From Luteimonas panaciterrae (GTDB taxonomy: Bacteria > Pseudomonadota > Gammaproteobacteria > Xanthomonadales > Xanthomonadaceae), in NCBI RefSeq assembly GCF_020511115.1, contig NZ_JAJAVH010000007.1, positions 372,001-436,000 of the forward strand: DNA of 64,000 bases, read 5' to 3'. The translations under genes were made by a program, and so were the position numbers. Positions 1 to 8,930 of the stretch are shown here, piece by piece (the stretch's first letter is position 1; each line of letters starts with the position of its first letter). The notes below the pieces were generated by a model, which saw only the letters and a list, made by a program, of their open reading frames with translations, ran no database searches and was not told where the DNA came from.

Positions 1-102
1 GGGACGCCAGGCCTCGGTCATTGAGTGGGGGACTGATCTGCCAACGTGCCCGTGCGCTACCAGACGGGCCGCTGCAAACATTCGCCCCAGAATGACTGGG
101 CC

Positions 103-120
103 ATGTCGCCTAAATGTCGC
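103..120 (-). promoter_or_regulatory. Candidate response-regulator site (11-bp period direct repeat)
   Basis: The heptamer ATGTCGC occurs at 103-109 and again at 114-120, so the two copies are one DNA turn (11 bp) apart on the same face. This is the geometry of OmpR/PhoB-family sites. The same doublet with the same spacing lies at 6669-6686, upstream of the RND operon whose regulator gene ends at 1490. The site is downstream of the histidine kinase gene, so it would serve a gene beyond the left edge. Binding by the local regulator is inferred. Confidence 0.45.
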
Positions 121-156
121 GCGCCGCTCCAAACGACTTAACGGAGACTGTCTGGC

Positions 157-1497
157 TCAAGATTCGATGATGCTTGCCGAGACGTCCAACGCGGCCCGTG
201 TGCCGCCCCCGGTAGCAGGTTCGATCAAGAGCTTCCACCCGAACCGATCGCATATCCGGCCAATGAGAAAGAGGCCAAGCCCCTGCCCTCTGACAGGAGC
301 CGGCTGCTGCAAGCTTTCGCGATACCTCCTGGCCGCTTCGACAGGATTAAAGCCGCTGCCGGAGTCGGCAACCGAAATCACACCACCGCGAAGCGTCAGT
401 TCCACGTAACCGTCATCGGTGCTTTCGATCGCATTGCGTATCAGGTTGCTCACCGCAATCCGCACCATGGCCTCGGGCGCCGCAATGAACGTCGGCTCGA
501 TTTCCCCGATCCTCAGCTGGGCCGCTTTGCCGCCAAGCAAATGTTCATGATCGACCACCAGCCGGGGCAGGAGATCGTGGAGCACCGCAACGTCGATAGG
601 CTCGGCGCCTGGGCTCGCCTCCCGGGCCAGGTAAAGCAGCGCGACCATAGTTTCGGAAAGGTCCTGCACGGCGTGCTCAATGCGGCCCAGCGCAGGCTTC
701 GACACCTCCGGCAGCGACATCTGTTTGAGCACGTCCATCGCTCCCGAGATGACGGCGATGGGCGTCCTGAACTCGTGGCTTGCCTGGTCCAGCAGGCTGC
801 GCTCGCGCTCGATGAATCGCTCCACGCGCTCCAGATGCGCGTTGCTGGCTTGTGCGATCACCTGGATCTCTTCGCGCCGATAAGTCGTGGGCAACCGTTC
901 TCCCACAGTGCCGGGAACGATGGCACGCATGCGATCGGCCAGATCCCTTACCGGCCTGACAAGATTGACATGCAGCCAGAAAATGACACCGCCGATGAAG
1001 ACGGCAAGAAGTCCGGACCAGACGCCGCTGCGCCTGGAATCGTGATTCTGCTGGTCTTCCAACTGCCCCACGTCGATGGTCGTGATGAGTCTGCCCGGCG
1101 GTAGATCGGCTACCAGCGCATGAAAGCTGCCGTGCCCCTCGAATGCATCGCTTTCGGTAAAGGTTCCATATCCGGTTTCCGTCGAATAGAGGCCCGGCGC
1201 CAGCCCAAGGAGATAGTCGGGTGCCCCGGAAGCATTACGCCCTTTCTCGACGTACCAGGATCGAATGATCCCGCGGCTGGGAAGTCGATCGGCCTCGCCC
1301 GCGCGCACCCTCTCCGCGTAATCATTGGAGGTGGTCCTGAGCAAATCCGCCCAGAACTCATGCTCGATCAGCTGCTGGCTGCTGAAGCTCTGTATGCTCA
1401 ATGCGACGACCATCCACAGCCCGAAGGCGATGAAAGCCACGCTGATCCACAAATGGACGCTACGCGGCTTGCGCATCAACGTCGCCAGCCTACTCAT
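157..1497 (-). CDS. Sensor histidine kinase of the RND efflux operon
   Basis: A 446-residue membrane histidine kinase, last gene of the operon. Transmembrane segments lie at about residues 15-37 and 158-178 and flank a periplasmic sensor of about 120 residues. A HAMP-like linker follows, then the H-box SHEFRTP with the predicted phospho-accepting His241. The ATPase part carries an N-box (SNLIRNAIES), a G1 box (VADSGSGF) and a G2 box (GQGLGLFLI). The ATG at 1497 was chosen because it overlaps the regulator gene by 8 bp and the first transmembrane helix follows closely; an upstream extension to 1650 would run inside the regulator. It should phosphorylate the regulator encoded just upstream. The signal sensed is unknown. 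Confidence 0.93.
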   Translation of the reverse strand: MSRLATLMRKPRSVHLWISVAFIAFGLWMVVALSIQSFSSQQLIEHEFWADLLRTTSNDYAERVRAGEADRLPSRGIIRSWYVEKGRNASGAPDYLLGLAPGLYSTETGYGTFTESDAFEGHGSFHALVADLPPGRLITTIDVGQLEDQQNHDSRRSGVWSGLLAVFIGGVIFWLHVNLVRPVRDLADRMRAIVPGTVGERLPTTYRREEIQVIAQASNAHLERVERFIERERSLLDQASHEFRTPIAVISGAMDVLKQMSLPEVSKPALGRIEHAVQDLSETMVALLYLAREASPGAEPIDVAVLHDLLPRLVVDHEHLLGGKAAQLRIGEIEPTFIAAPEAMVRIAVSNLIRNAIESTDDGYVELTLRGGVISVADSGSGFNPVEAARRYRESLQQPAPVRGQGLGLFLIGRICDRFGWKLLIEPATGGGTRAALDVSASIIES

Positions 1498-2185
1498 CTT
1501 CGCAGATTCTGTATCCCGCACCGGACACGGTGCGTAGAAGTGGTTTTTCTGATCCCAGGTCGATGGATCGGCGGAGCACATGCATGTGCGAGCGCAAGAG
1601 ATCGGCCCCGGGAACCATGTCCCCCCACGCCGCCCGTTCCAAACGCTCACGGCTCACGATATGGGGGCTTTCTCTCATCAGCAGCTCCAGAAGACGGCGT
1701 CCAATGCGGGTAAGCGCTATGACTCTCTCGCCGCGCCGCACTTGCACTTTGCGGATATCGAAATGCAGATCGCCCACGGCAAGGACGTCCTCCGGCGCGG
1801 CCGATTGCCTCAGGCGCGCCACCAACGCTCGCAATCGAACCTCGATCTCGGGCAGAGCCACAGGCTTGACAAGGTAGTCGTCCAGCCCGGACTCGAATCC
1901 ATCCAGTTTGTCTGCCAGCTGGTCGCGCGCCGTCAGCATGATGATGGGCACCTTTTTCTTGGCTTCCTGCCGCAGCCGGCGAAGAACCGTCAGACCATTG
2001 AGCCTTGGAAGATTCCAGTCCAGCAAGATCGCGTCGTAATCCTTGGACGAGGCAAGATGCAATCCAGAAAGCCCGTCGGGCGCGGCATCAAGGGTGTGGC
2101 CACACGCGACCAGGTAGTCATAGAGATTCGCAGCCAGTTGAGCGTTGTCCTCGATGATCAAGATCGACAGAGAGTCTTTGTCCAT
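1490..2185 (-). CDS. OmpR-family response regulator
   Basis: A 231-residue regulator with an N-terminal receiver domain (acidic pair in IIEDN, phospho-acceptor Asp56 in LLDWNLP, conserved Lys in YLVKPV) and a C-terminal winged helix (about 130-228; RTVSGAGYRI is the wing signature). The ATG at 2185 follows AGGGAG with suitable spacing. That Shine-Dalgarno lies inside the last codons of the preceding micro-ORF, so translation is probably coupled. It shares an operon with an RND pump and its kinase, so it probably controls pump expression, perhaps through the direct repeats at 6669-6686. The OmpR-type output domain is seen in the sequence; the target genes are inferred. Confidence 0.94.
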   Translation of the reverse strand: MDKDSLSILIIEDNAQLAANLYDYLVACGHTLDAAPDGLSGLHLASSKDYDAILLDWNLPRLNGLTVLRRLRQEAKKKVPIIMLTARDQLADKLDGFESGLDDYLVKPVALPEIEVRLRALVARLRQSAAPEDVLAVGDLHFDIRKVQVRRGERVIALTRIGRRLLELLMRESPHIVSRERLERAAWGDMVPGADLLRSHMHVLRRSIDLGSEKPLLRTVSGAGYRICEDE

Positions 2186-2189
2186 AGTT

Positions 2190-2336
2190 CTACTCCCTCT
2201 GATGACCTGTCCGGCACGGCTGAGGTCGGGCACATCCATGGTTTGTATTTCTATGCCAACTCTTGCGCAGATACCGGGAGATGCACGCAAGAATGTAGCC
2301 GACGAGCAGGGCCGTCAAAAGTGTGCTGACGCTCAT
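2190..2336 (-). CDS. 48-residue single-helix membrane protein in the RND operon
   Basis: A short reading frame too small for most gene callers. Its ATG overlaps the TGA stop of the RND pump gene (ATGA, 4 bp), and its TAG stop lies in the ribosome binding site of the response-regulator gene, 4 nt before that start. The product has one hydrophobic stretch (about residues 4-21, TLLTALLVGYILACISRYL) followed by a basic, Cys/His-containing tail. Overlap at both ends argues for real coding. AcrZ of E. coli is a similarly small helix that binds AcrB, but no sequence similarity to AcrZ is claimed. A role as a pump accessory or kinase-modulating peptide is only a hypothesis. Confidence 0.6.
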   Translation of the reverse strand: MSVSTLLTALLVGYILACISRYLRKSWHRNTNHGCARPQPCRTGHQRE

Positions 2337-5300
2337 GCCATCCTCTCCGTGCCGTGTCCCGAAAGCGCGTCGGCCCGCCGACCCAGTCGTGCCTTGACCG
2401 CATCGATGCCGTCGTCCACGCAGCTGTAAACCACCGGTATCACCAGCAGGCACAGAACCGTCGAGGTGATGAGCCCGCCGATCACGCCAATGGCCATGGG
2501 CGCCCGGAAGCTGGGATCGGCCCCCAAGCCCAGGGCGATGGGCAGCATGCCCGCTCCCATGGCGATGGTCGTCATGACGATCGGCCGCGCACGCTTCCGA
2601 CAGGCGTCAATGATGGCCTCCAACCGGCCCAACCCATGATCGCGGCGCGCGATGACGATGTAGTCCACCAGCAAGATCGCATTCTTGGTCGTGATTCCCA
2701 TCAGCATGATCAAGCCGATCATGGAGGGCATCGAGAGCGATGACCCGGTGACCAGCAGAGCGAGGAAGGCACCGGGCAGCGAGAGCGCCAGGGCGACCAG
2801 AACGGTCAGCGGTTGCGCGAAGTCTTTGAGCAGGAGCACCAGTACCACGTAAACGCACAACACGCCGGCCAGCATTGCGATGGCAAACCCGGCCGCCAGT
2901 TCCCCTCTGTTTTCGGCATCGCCCGTCGAGTTGACCTTAACGCCGTTCGGAAGATTCTGCAGGCTGGGAAGCGCCGCGGCCGCCCGCTCCACTTCCCCCA
3001 AGGGTTGGCCGTTGAGTTCGACCGTCAGATTGACGTTCCGGGTGCGGTCGTAGCGGGTGAGTTCGGAAGGGCCGCTCAGGATCTGCAAGTCGGCCACGCT
3101 TTCCAAGGGCACAGGCCCGTGTGTACCCGGGACCGGGAGCCGCCGGAGCGTTTCCAGATCATCCCGGCCACGGTCTGCAAGCCTCACCACGATGGGAATC
3201 TGCCGCTCGCTCAGGTTGAGCTTGGCAAGAGCTTGACTGTAGTCACCCGACGTAGCGACCCGGAGCGTCTCGGCGATCGCGGCAGACGTAACGCCCAGAT
3301 CAGCGGCCCGCGCGAAGTCGGGACGCACGACCAGCTCGGGCCGCACCAGACTTGTCGAAGAGATCACCGAGCCGATGCCCGGGAGCGCTCTCAATTCGCG
3401 TTCAACCAGCATCGCGTGCTGAACGAGCAACGGTCCATCCTCGGAGGCCAATGCCAGGGTATAGCCTTCGCCTCTTCCCCCTGCGCCCACGCTGATGCGC
3501 GCCCCCGGCAAGAGCCCCAATTCCTTTCTGAGCTGACCTTCAATGACCTGCTTACTCAATCCGTCGCGCTCGCTGCGCGGCACCAGGTTCGCTGTGAGCA
3601 GCGCGGTGGCGACGCTTGAGGCTGCTCCGGCGGATTCATCATGCCCGGAGGCCTTCGCACTGCCGCCAATGGCGGTGTAGACGGAGACCACGCGAGGATT
3701 TCGCAGCATCATCTGCCGCGCGTCCTCAGCTAACGACTGCGTCTGGGCCAGTCGGCTACCCGGCGGCAGCGTCAGGGTCACCTGCGTCTGATCGCCATCG
3801 TCCGCGGGAACGAATTCGCCCGGCAGACTCGACGCAACGGCCAGCCCACCGAGGATGAGCAGGGCGGCAACGCTCACCGTAAGCGCGCGGTGTTCCAGGC
3901 ATACCTGCACGTATCGGAGATAGATCTCGATCCACCCGGGGGTTTTTAGATGCTTCTTTGGCGCTTTCAACATATACGCGGCCATCGTGGGCGTGAGAAT
4001 GCGAGCGACCACGAGGGAGAAGAACACGGCCACGGCCGCGGTCCAGCCGAATTGCACGAAGTACTTGCCCACCAATCCCCCCATCAGGGCGGTGGGCAGG
4101 AACACGGCGATCAGCGTGAAAGTCGTGGCCACCACGGCCAGCCCGATTTCGTCGGCCGCCTCGATCGCGGCGCGGAATGGCGTCTTTCCCATCAACAGAT
4201 GCCGCTCGATGTTTTCCACTTCCACGATCGCATCATCGACCAGCACACCGATCACCAGCGACAAGGCCAGGAGCGAAACCGTATTGAGGGTAAAGCCCAT
4301 GAGATGCATGACAGCGAATGCCGGAATGGCAGAGAGCGGCAATGCGACTGCCGCGATCACGGTCGCGCGCCAATCGCGCAGGAAAAAGAAAACCACGAGC
4401 ACCGCCAAGGCCGCCCCCTCCAGCAAGAGCGTCATCGACCCACGGTAATTTTCGACGATGGGTTCAACCGAGTTGACCGCCTCGTTGAATTCGATTTCTG
4501 GGTGAGATTTTTTGAGCTCTTCGATCGCTGCGTGAGCCGCTCTCGCCACATCGATCTCGCCCGCGCCTCGTGCTCGCATGACATCAAACCCGATGGCCGC
4601 TTTCCCGTTGAAAAGCGCCATGGATCTCGGCTCGGCAACCGCATCCGAAACCTCGGCGATCTGATCCAGGCGGATCCTGCGCCCGTCGCTCAACGACACA
4701 TCCATGTCCGCGATGTCTTGCGCAGTCTCGACCGTTGCGATGGTGCGAACCGATTGCTCCGCCCAACCCATTTCCACCCGTCCGCCCGAAGCCTCTTGTT
4801 GTAGCTCGCGGATCTGCCTGGATATGTCTGCCGCTGTCGCGTTGAGAGCCAGCAACTGGTCCGGATCGAGCTCGACGCGGATCTCCCTGTCCACCCCACC
4901 CGTTCGCGATACAGCGTCTATCCCCGGCACGGCCAACAGACGCTTGCGGACTTCGCTGTCTATGAACCAGGAGAGCGCTTCGTCATCCAGCCCGGTCGAG
5001 GAAACGGTGTAGGTCATCACCGGCCTGCTCGCCAAGGTGATCTTGGTGATGACCGGATCCCGCAGTTCAGAAGGCAAGTCGGAGCGCGTGCTCGATAACG
5101 CATCGCGCACATCGTCCATGGCTTCCTGGACCGGTTTTTCGAGATGGAACTCGGCCGTGATGGTTGCCGTCCCGTCCGTCAGGGTGCTGCTGATATGCTT
5201 GATCTTCGATATGTTGGCCAGCGCATCTTCAATCTTTCGCGCGACGTCGCTTTCGATCTGCGGCGGGGAGGCGCCCGGCAACTCCGCTCTCACCGTGATG

Positions 5301-5437
5301 ATCGGAAAATCGATGTCCGGAAAATTCTGTATCTGCATCGCCAGAAAGCCACCGATCCCAGCGACGGTCAACAGGATGAAAAGCAGAATGACTGCAATCG
5401 GGTTGTGAATCGACCAGGTGGAGACATTGAGGTTCAT
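2333..5437 (-). CDS. RND efflux pump permease (HAE1 family)
   Basis: A 1034-residue inner-membrane RND transporter with the usual duplicated layout: a transmembrane helix near residues 12-33, a large periplasmic porter loop, six helices, a second loop and a second helix set. The proton-relay Asp pair is visible in helix 4 (VIGVLVDDAIVEVEN) and a conserved Lys in helix 10 (TTKNAILLVDY). Length is normal for the family. The start overlaps the stop of the membrane-fusion gene by 4 bp. It should work with that protein and an outer-membrane channel; no TolC-type gene is present in the window. The substrate cannot be read from sequence. Confidence 0.95.
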   Translation of the reverse strand: MNLNVSTWSIHNPIAVILLFILLTVAGIGGFLAMQIQNFPDIDFPIITVRAELPGASPPQIESDVARKIEDALANISKIKHISSTLTDGTATITAEFHLEKPVQEAMDDVRDALSSTRSDLPSELRDPVITKITLASRPVMTYTVSSTGLDDEALSWFIDSEVRKRLLAVPGIDAVSRTGGVDREIRVELDPDQLLALNATAADISRQIRELQQEASGGRVEMGWAEQSVRTIATVETAQDIADMDVSLSDGRRIRLDQIAEVSDAVAEPRSMALFNGKAAIGFDVMRARGAGEIDVARAAHAAIEELKKSHPEIEFNEAVNSVEPIVENYRGSMTLLLEGAALAVLVVFFFLRDWRATVIAAVALPLSAIPAFAVMHLMGFTLNTVSLLALSLVIGVLVDDAIVEVENIERHLLMGKTPFRAAIEAADEIGLAVVATTFTLIAVFLPTALMGGLVGKYFVQFGWTAAVAVFFSLVVARILTPTMAAYMLKAPKKHLKTPGWIEIYLRYVQVCLEHRALTVSVAALLILGGLAVASSLPGEFVPADDGDQTQVTLTLPPGSRLAQTQSLAEDARQMMLRNPRVVSVYTAIGGSAKASGHDESAGAASSVATALLTANLVPRSERDGLSKQVIEGQLRKELGLLPGARISVGAGGRGEGYTLALASEDGPLLVQHAMLVERELRALPGIGSVISSTSLVRPELVVRPDFARAADLGVTSAAIAETLRVATSGDYSQALAKLNLSERQIPIVVRLADRGRDDLETLRRLPVPGTHGPVPLESVADLQILSGPSELTRYDRTRNVNLTVELNGQPLGEVERAAAALPSLQNLPNGVKVNSTGDAENRGELAAGFAIAMLAGVLCVYVVLVLLLKDFAQPLTVLVALALSLPGAFLALLVTGSSLSMPSMIGLIMLMGITTKNAILLVDYIVIARRDHGLGRLEAIIDACRKRARPIVMTTIAMGAGMLPIALGLGADPSFRAPMAIGVIGGLITSTVLCLLVIPVVYSCVDDGIDAVKARLGRRADALSGHGTERMA

Positions 5438-6585
5438 GGCACAGCCTCGGCCCGCCTGGCCGAACCCAGGACTGTGAGGTTGGCGGCCACCTCCTTGCGT
5501 ACCACCCTGACAGGGTCGCCTTCGCTCAGAAAACCGAGACCGGATTCGACAATGTCCTCGGACTGCTTCAGCCCCCCGGTGATCTCGATCCGATCGCCCA
5601 CCCTCCTGCCTATGGAGACCTTCGTCATCATGACTTTCGAATTCGAATCAAGACGCATGACGTAGTTGAATCCATCCCTCAGCAATACGGATTGCTGTGG
5701 CACGGTCAGGGCCTGGCTCTGCCCTACTTCGAAAAAGCCACGCGCGAAGGCACCTGCACGGACCGTGCTGCTTGGCGGGAGATCCACATAGACCAGCCCA
5801 TGATGCGTCTGGGTATCAATGGCCGGCGCCACAATTCGCAGCTTGCCCTGGAGGGACGGCTGGCCATGGATGCTGATCTGCGCAACCTGTCCGGGTGCCA
5901 GCCGGGCAATATCCGACGGGGCCACATTGGCACGCCATTCCAGTCGACCGTCCTTGATGAGACGAAACAGCTCTTGCCCGCCGGGCATGACCGCCCCGAC
6001 AGTCGCGGTGCGGGACGTGATGATTCCATCGCTCGGAGCGAGCACGCGCGCCTGCGCCAGCCGTAGACGGTTTCTCTGTTCGACTGCCTTCGCGGCATCG
6101 AGTCTCGCCCGCGCCGTCCTGGCTGCAACCACATATTCGTCGACTTGCTGGGCGGACATCGCGCCCGAACCATCCAATCGTTTTGCGCGCTGCGCATTGA
6201 CCTCGGCCTCCATCGCCTGCGCCTCGGCCTGGGCGACAGCGGCTTGAGCCTCGGCCAAATCGGCCGCCATCATGTCCGACTTGAACAGCGCCAACACCTG
6301 GCCTTGCCGAACCGCATCGCCCACATTGACTCTGACCTCGGTGAGGCGCAGACCTTCCACCTCGGTCCCGACGCTGGCTTCCTGCCAAGGCGCTATGTTT
6401 CCTGTCGCAGGAATGCGGATGGGCAGCGTGGACGCATGCGCGCGCGTCATGACGACAGATAGCACAGGGGCCTGCACAATCTTCCTCTTCTGGGCCACCC
6501 CACCGTCCCGGACTTTGTCGAAAATCAGCACCACTACGATCACCAGGATCACTGCACCGATCGGAACGATCCGGCGTTGCTTCAT
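5434..6585 (-). CDS. RND membrane-fusion (periplasmic adaptor) protein
   Basis: A 383-residue HlyD/AcrA-type adaptor and first gene of the five-gene operon. It has an N-terminal membrane anchor (about residues 7-24), a split lipoyl/barrel-sandwich motif (EVRVNVGDAVRQGQVLALF and later APSDGIITSRTATVG), an alpha-helical hairpin rich in Ala/Gln/Glu between them, and a C-terminal beta-barrel and membrane-proximal region. It lacks a lipobox, so it is anchored by its helix rather than lipidated. It links the RND pump encoded next to it to an outer-membrane channel. The promoter probably lies in the 400-bp divergent region upstream, which carries ATGTCGC direct repeats. Confidence 0.94.
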   Translation of the reverse strand: MKQRRIVPIGAVILVIVVVLIFDKVRDGGVAQKRKIVQAPVLSVVMTRAHASTLPIRIPATGNIAPWQEASVGTEVEGLRLTEVRVNVGDAVRQGQVLALFKSDMMAADLAEAQAAVAQAEAQAMEAEVNAQRAKRLDGSGAMSAQQVDEYVVAARTARARLDAAKAVEQRNRLRLAQARVLAPSDGIITSRTATVGAVMPGGQELFRLIKDGRLEWRANVAPSDIARLAPGQVAQISIHGQPSLQGKLRIVAPAIDTQTHHGLVYVDLPPSSTVRAGAFARGFFEVGQSQALTVPQQSVLLRDGFNYVMRLDSNSKVMMTKVSIGRRVGDRIEITGGLKQSEDIVESGLGFLSEGDPVRVVRKEVAANLTVLGSARRAEAVP

Positions 6586-6985
6586 TTGAGGCTACTTCCT
6601 TGGCGAATGTCGCCGCACGGCGTCTACGCCAGACGCGGGTTCGAGTGTTGGTCGATGATCGGCCATGGATGTCGCGGAAATGTCGCGCAAGGCCAAGCGA
6701 AGGGTTCAACCACGAGAGGAACCCGCCACGAAAATCCGGACTGGGCGGTACCTGAAGGCGCGATGGCGCCGAACTCTCCAACCCGGTCTTTGTATGCCCG
6801 CCAACATTGAGCGGAGTCACACACCGCGCACCTCAAAATGACGATTGGCGGACACGCGTCACGATTTTGAACGTGTCCATCCGGTCAAACTGATTCCATC
6901 TGGCCAACACCATCGTTGCCACTTCGCCAAATTTCCCACTGTGATGCGCGCGCGACCGCGAGGCACCACGCCAAGGAGACTGGAT
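6586..6985. other. Divergent intergenic region between efflux operon and effector gene
   Basis: This 400-bp stretch holds no supported gene. It contains the ATGTCGC doublet at 6669-6686, a third ATGTCGC at 6607-6613 close to the efflux start codon, and a 7-bp-arm inverted repeat (GGACACG at 6850-6856, CGTGTCC at 6872-6878). A weak promoter-like pair for the rightward effector gene is TTGCCA at 6916-6921 and TGTGAT at 6940-6945 with an 18-bp spacer. The promoter calls are by eye and low confidence. Confidence 0.5.
6669..6686 (-). promoter_or_regulatory. Candidate response-regulator site upstream of the RND operon
   Basis: ATGTCGC at 6669-6675 is repeated exactly at 6680-6686, an 11-bp period typical of tandem sites for OmpR/PhoB-type winged-helix regulators. 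It lies 84-101 bp upstream of the membrane-fusion start codon. The same arrangement recurs at 103-120, and a single ATGTCGC occurs at 6607-6613. Autoregulation by the regulator encoded in the operon is inferred. Confidence 0.5.
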
Positions 6986-8896
6986 ATGCCCAAGGAATAC
7001 GAGAACCAGAGCAACCCCGAGAACAACCAGACGGCGTGGGAGGTCGCACGCCAGCCCGCCAACGCCACCCAGTTCTACGACTGGGTCGGCAGTGGCAGCA
7101 AGGCGCTGACCGCCGTTCCAATGGATCTGCTGCGCGTCAATGACGCGACTTTCTTCCGCTCGGACGACCGGCCGACAGACGAGATCTTCCGCGACGGCTT
7201 CGCTCCGCGCGACGGCCAGGGCATTGTCTATCGCCTGATGAAACAGGACATCCACCCGCGCACCGGGGTCTGCGTGTCGGGTTCGCTGGAGGCCGCATCG
7301 CTGTTCCCGATCAAGGTGGACCGCACGCGTGCGGATTTCGACCCGGCCCAGAAAGAGGCGCCGGAGGAAACGCGCGTCTACGTCGTCGCGCCGAAAGTAT
7401 TGTTCGACACCCACGACATTCAGGCGCGCTTCGCGGCGCGCGTGGTCCGCGATCAGGGCGTCGAGCAGCAGACCATGGCCCGGGACAACCTGTTCGGCCT
7501 CGAGCGCGCCGCACCGCGCATCGCGCCGGAGGATGTCATTGGTGCGTTCACCATCAAACGCACGTGGGCGGGCCGGGACTATCTGGAGGGCGGTACCTAT
7601 GAGGTGATTCGCTACGACTCCAACCCCCTCGCCCGCGCGCACACCGACAAGGACGCGGCCTTGCGTGCGCGCTATACCCCCAGCACCACCGGCGACCTGG
7701 CGGTGAAGACGGACGTGCCGGAGACCACCACCGCGCTGGTGGCGCACTACAAGGAAAACGGCAACGGCCCCGCCCTGGCGCCCGGTCCGGCGCTGGACAA
7801 GACGGTGTCCGATGCCTTGCTCGATTCGCAGAAACGCGCGCAGGAGTCGGAGCGCATCAAGCGTGCCGAACTAGCCGAGAACTGGAAAAACTGGAAGCGC
7901 GACGTCTCCAACCCCGAGCAGGGCATCACCGCGGATATGCCGGTGACAGTGCGCAAGTTCGACGACCGCACTGCATTCCTTGCAGAGATCGAGAAATTCG
8001 AGCTGCGCATGGGCAACACCGACGAGCGCAACGCCCTCGCGCGCAAGAAGCATTTCGACACGGGTGACAACACGCCCGGCACCGAGCAGTACGTCGCCTA
8101 CAAGAACAACGTACCGGTCGGCTGGATGACACTGGACACCACCGCCGGCGCGCGGATCGACAAGATCTGCACCGACGCCAAGCCCGCGCATGACGCGGGC
8201 GTGGGCACCAAGTTGTTGGTGGAGGCCGTCGGCGCGTCGCTGCGCAATGGCGGCAACGGCACCGTGTCCATGGCCGGTCCGGACACGCTGAAGTACGCCA
8301 GCACCGATGGCGGCCTGTACGCGCGCATGGGCTTCCACGACGCCGGCGACCGCAGCGAACTGTTCCCGTCCAACCACGTCCGCCGCGATGGCGACGGCGC
8401 GATGACCCATCCCTACTGGGAGTCCACGCGGGTGCCGCTGGGCACTTTCACCAAGCGCGGCGACGAACAGTTCGGCCAGCGCATCGCCTACGTGCAGGAC
8501 GCCGATCACCGGCTCGAGCCGACCGCCGTGCCGCAGCTCGCGGCGCCGGAGCGTCCGAAGTTGTTCAACGACGCGATGACGGCGATCAACAAGCTCGGCC
8601 CGGTGAAAGGCCTGAACAGCGACTACGACCGCGCGTGCATGGCCGCGTCACTGGCCTCCTCCGCGCACGAAGGCCGGATGACGCAGATCGACACGGTGGT
8701 GGTCGGCACCAAGGGCAACCTCATCGCCGTGCAGGGAGATCCCACCTCCCCGGCGTGCCAACGCGCGTCGACTCCGATCGCACTGGGCACGATGACGTCG
8801 CTGGACACCAGCCTCGCGCGGCTGGACCGCCCGCTCGCACCGGCCGTGGCGACACCCGATCCGGTCGCGCGCGAGGTGGCGGTGGCCCGGCACTAA
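6986..8896 (+). CDS. Predicted X-Tfe toxin: ADP-ribosyltransferase-like, GNAT-like and XVIPCD-like domains
   Basis: A 636-residue protein read as a type IV secretion effector of the Xanthomonadales bacterial-killing system. Residues about 50-195 resemble the cholera/pertussis-toxin ADP-ribosyltransferase fold: FFRSDDRP with Arg58, a phenyl-rich EIFRDGFAPR segment, an STS-like CVSGS at 96-100, and GLE at 171-173 followed by RIAPEDVIGAF. A charged helical linker (275-308) leads to a GNAT-like domain (about 318-460; acetyl-CoA loop AHDAGVGTKL, then GLYARMGF). Residues about 525-613 match the XVIPCD pattern: DRACMAASLASSA, IDTVVVGTKGNLIAVQGD, and the late LDTSLARL. The start at 6986 follows AAGGAG (6973-6978). 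No signal peptide and no adjacent immunity gene are seen. Substrate and activity are untested. Confidence 0.82.
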   Translation: MPKEYENQSNPENNQTAWEVARQPANATQFYDWVGSGSKALTAVPMDLLRVNDATFFRSDDRPTDEIFRDGFAPRDGQGIVYRLMKQDIHPRTGVCVSGSLEAASLFPIKVDRTRADFDPAQKEAPEETRVYVVAPKVLFDTHDIQARFAARVVRDQGVEQQTMARDNLFGLERAAPRIAPEDVIGAFTIKRTWAGRDYLEGGTYEVIRYDSNPLARAHTDKDAALRARYTPSTTGDLAVKTDVPETTTALVAHYKENGNGPALAPGPALDKTVSDALLDSQKRAQESERIKRAELAENWKNWKRDVSNPEQGITADMPVTVRKFDDRTAFLAEIEKFELRMGNTDERNALARKKHFDTGDNTPGTEQYVAYKNNVPVGWMTLDTTAGARIDKICTDAKPAHDAGVGTKLLVEAVGASLRNGGNGTVSMAGPDTLKYASTDGGLYARMGFHDAGDRSELFPSNHVRRDGDGAMTHPYWESTRVPLGTFTKRGDEQFGQRIAYVQDADHRLEPTAVPQLAAPERPKLFNDAMTAINKLGPVKGLNSDYDRACMAASLASSAHEGRMTQIDTVVVGTKGNLIAVQGDPTSPACQRASTPIALGTMTSLDTSLARLDRPLAPAVATPDPVAREVAVARH

Positions 8897-8930
8897 GGCG
8901 CACCGGGGATCTCGTTTCGCCACTGAAAAC

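Noticed and set aside
6845..6985. 47-residue N-terminal extension of the toxin frame from 6845
   Set aside because: AAGGAG at 6973-6978 sits directly before the ATG at 6986, and the extension has no domain character.
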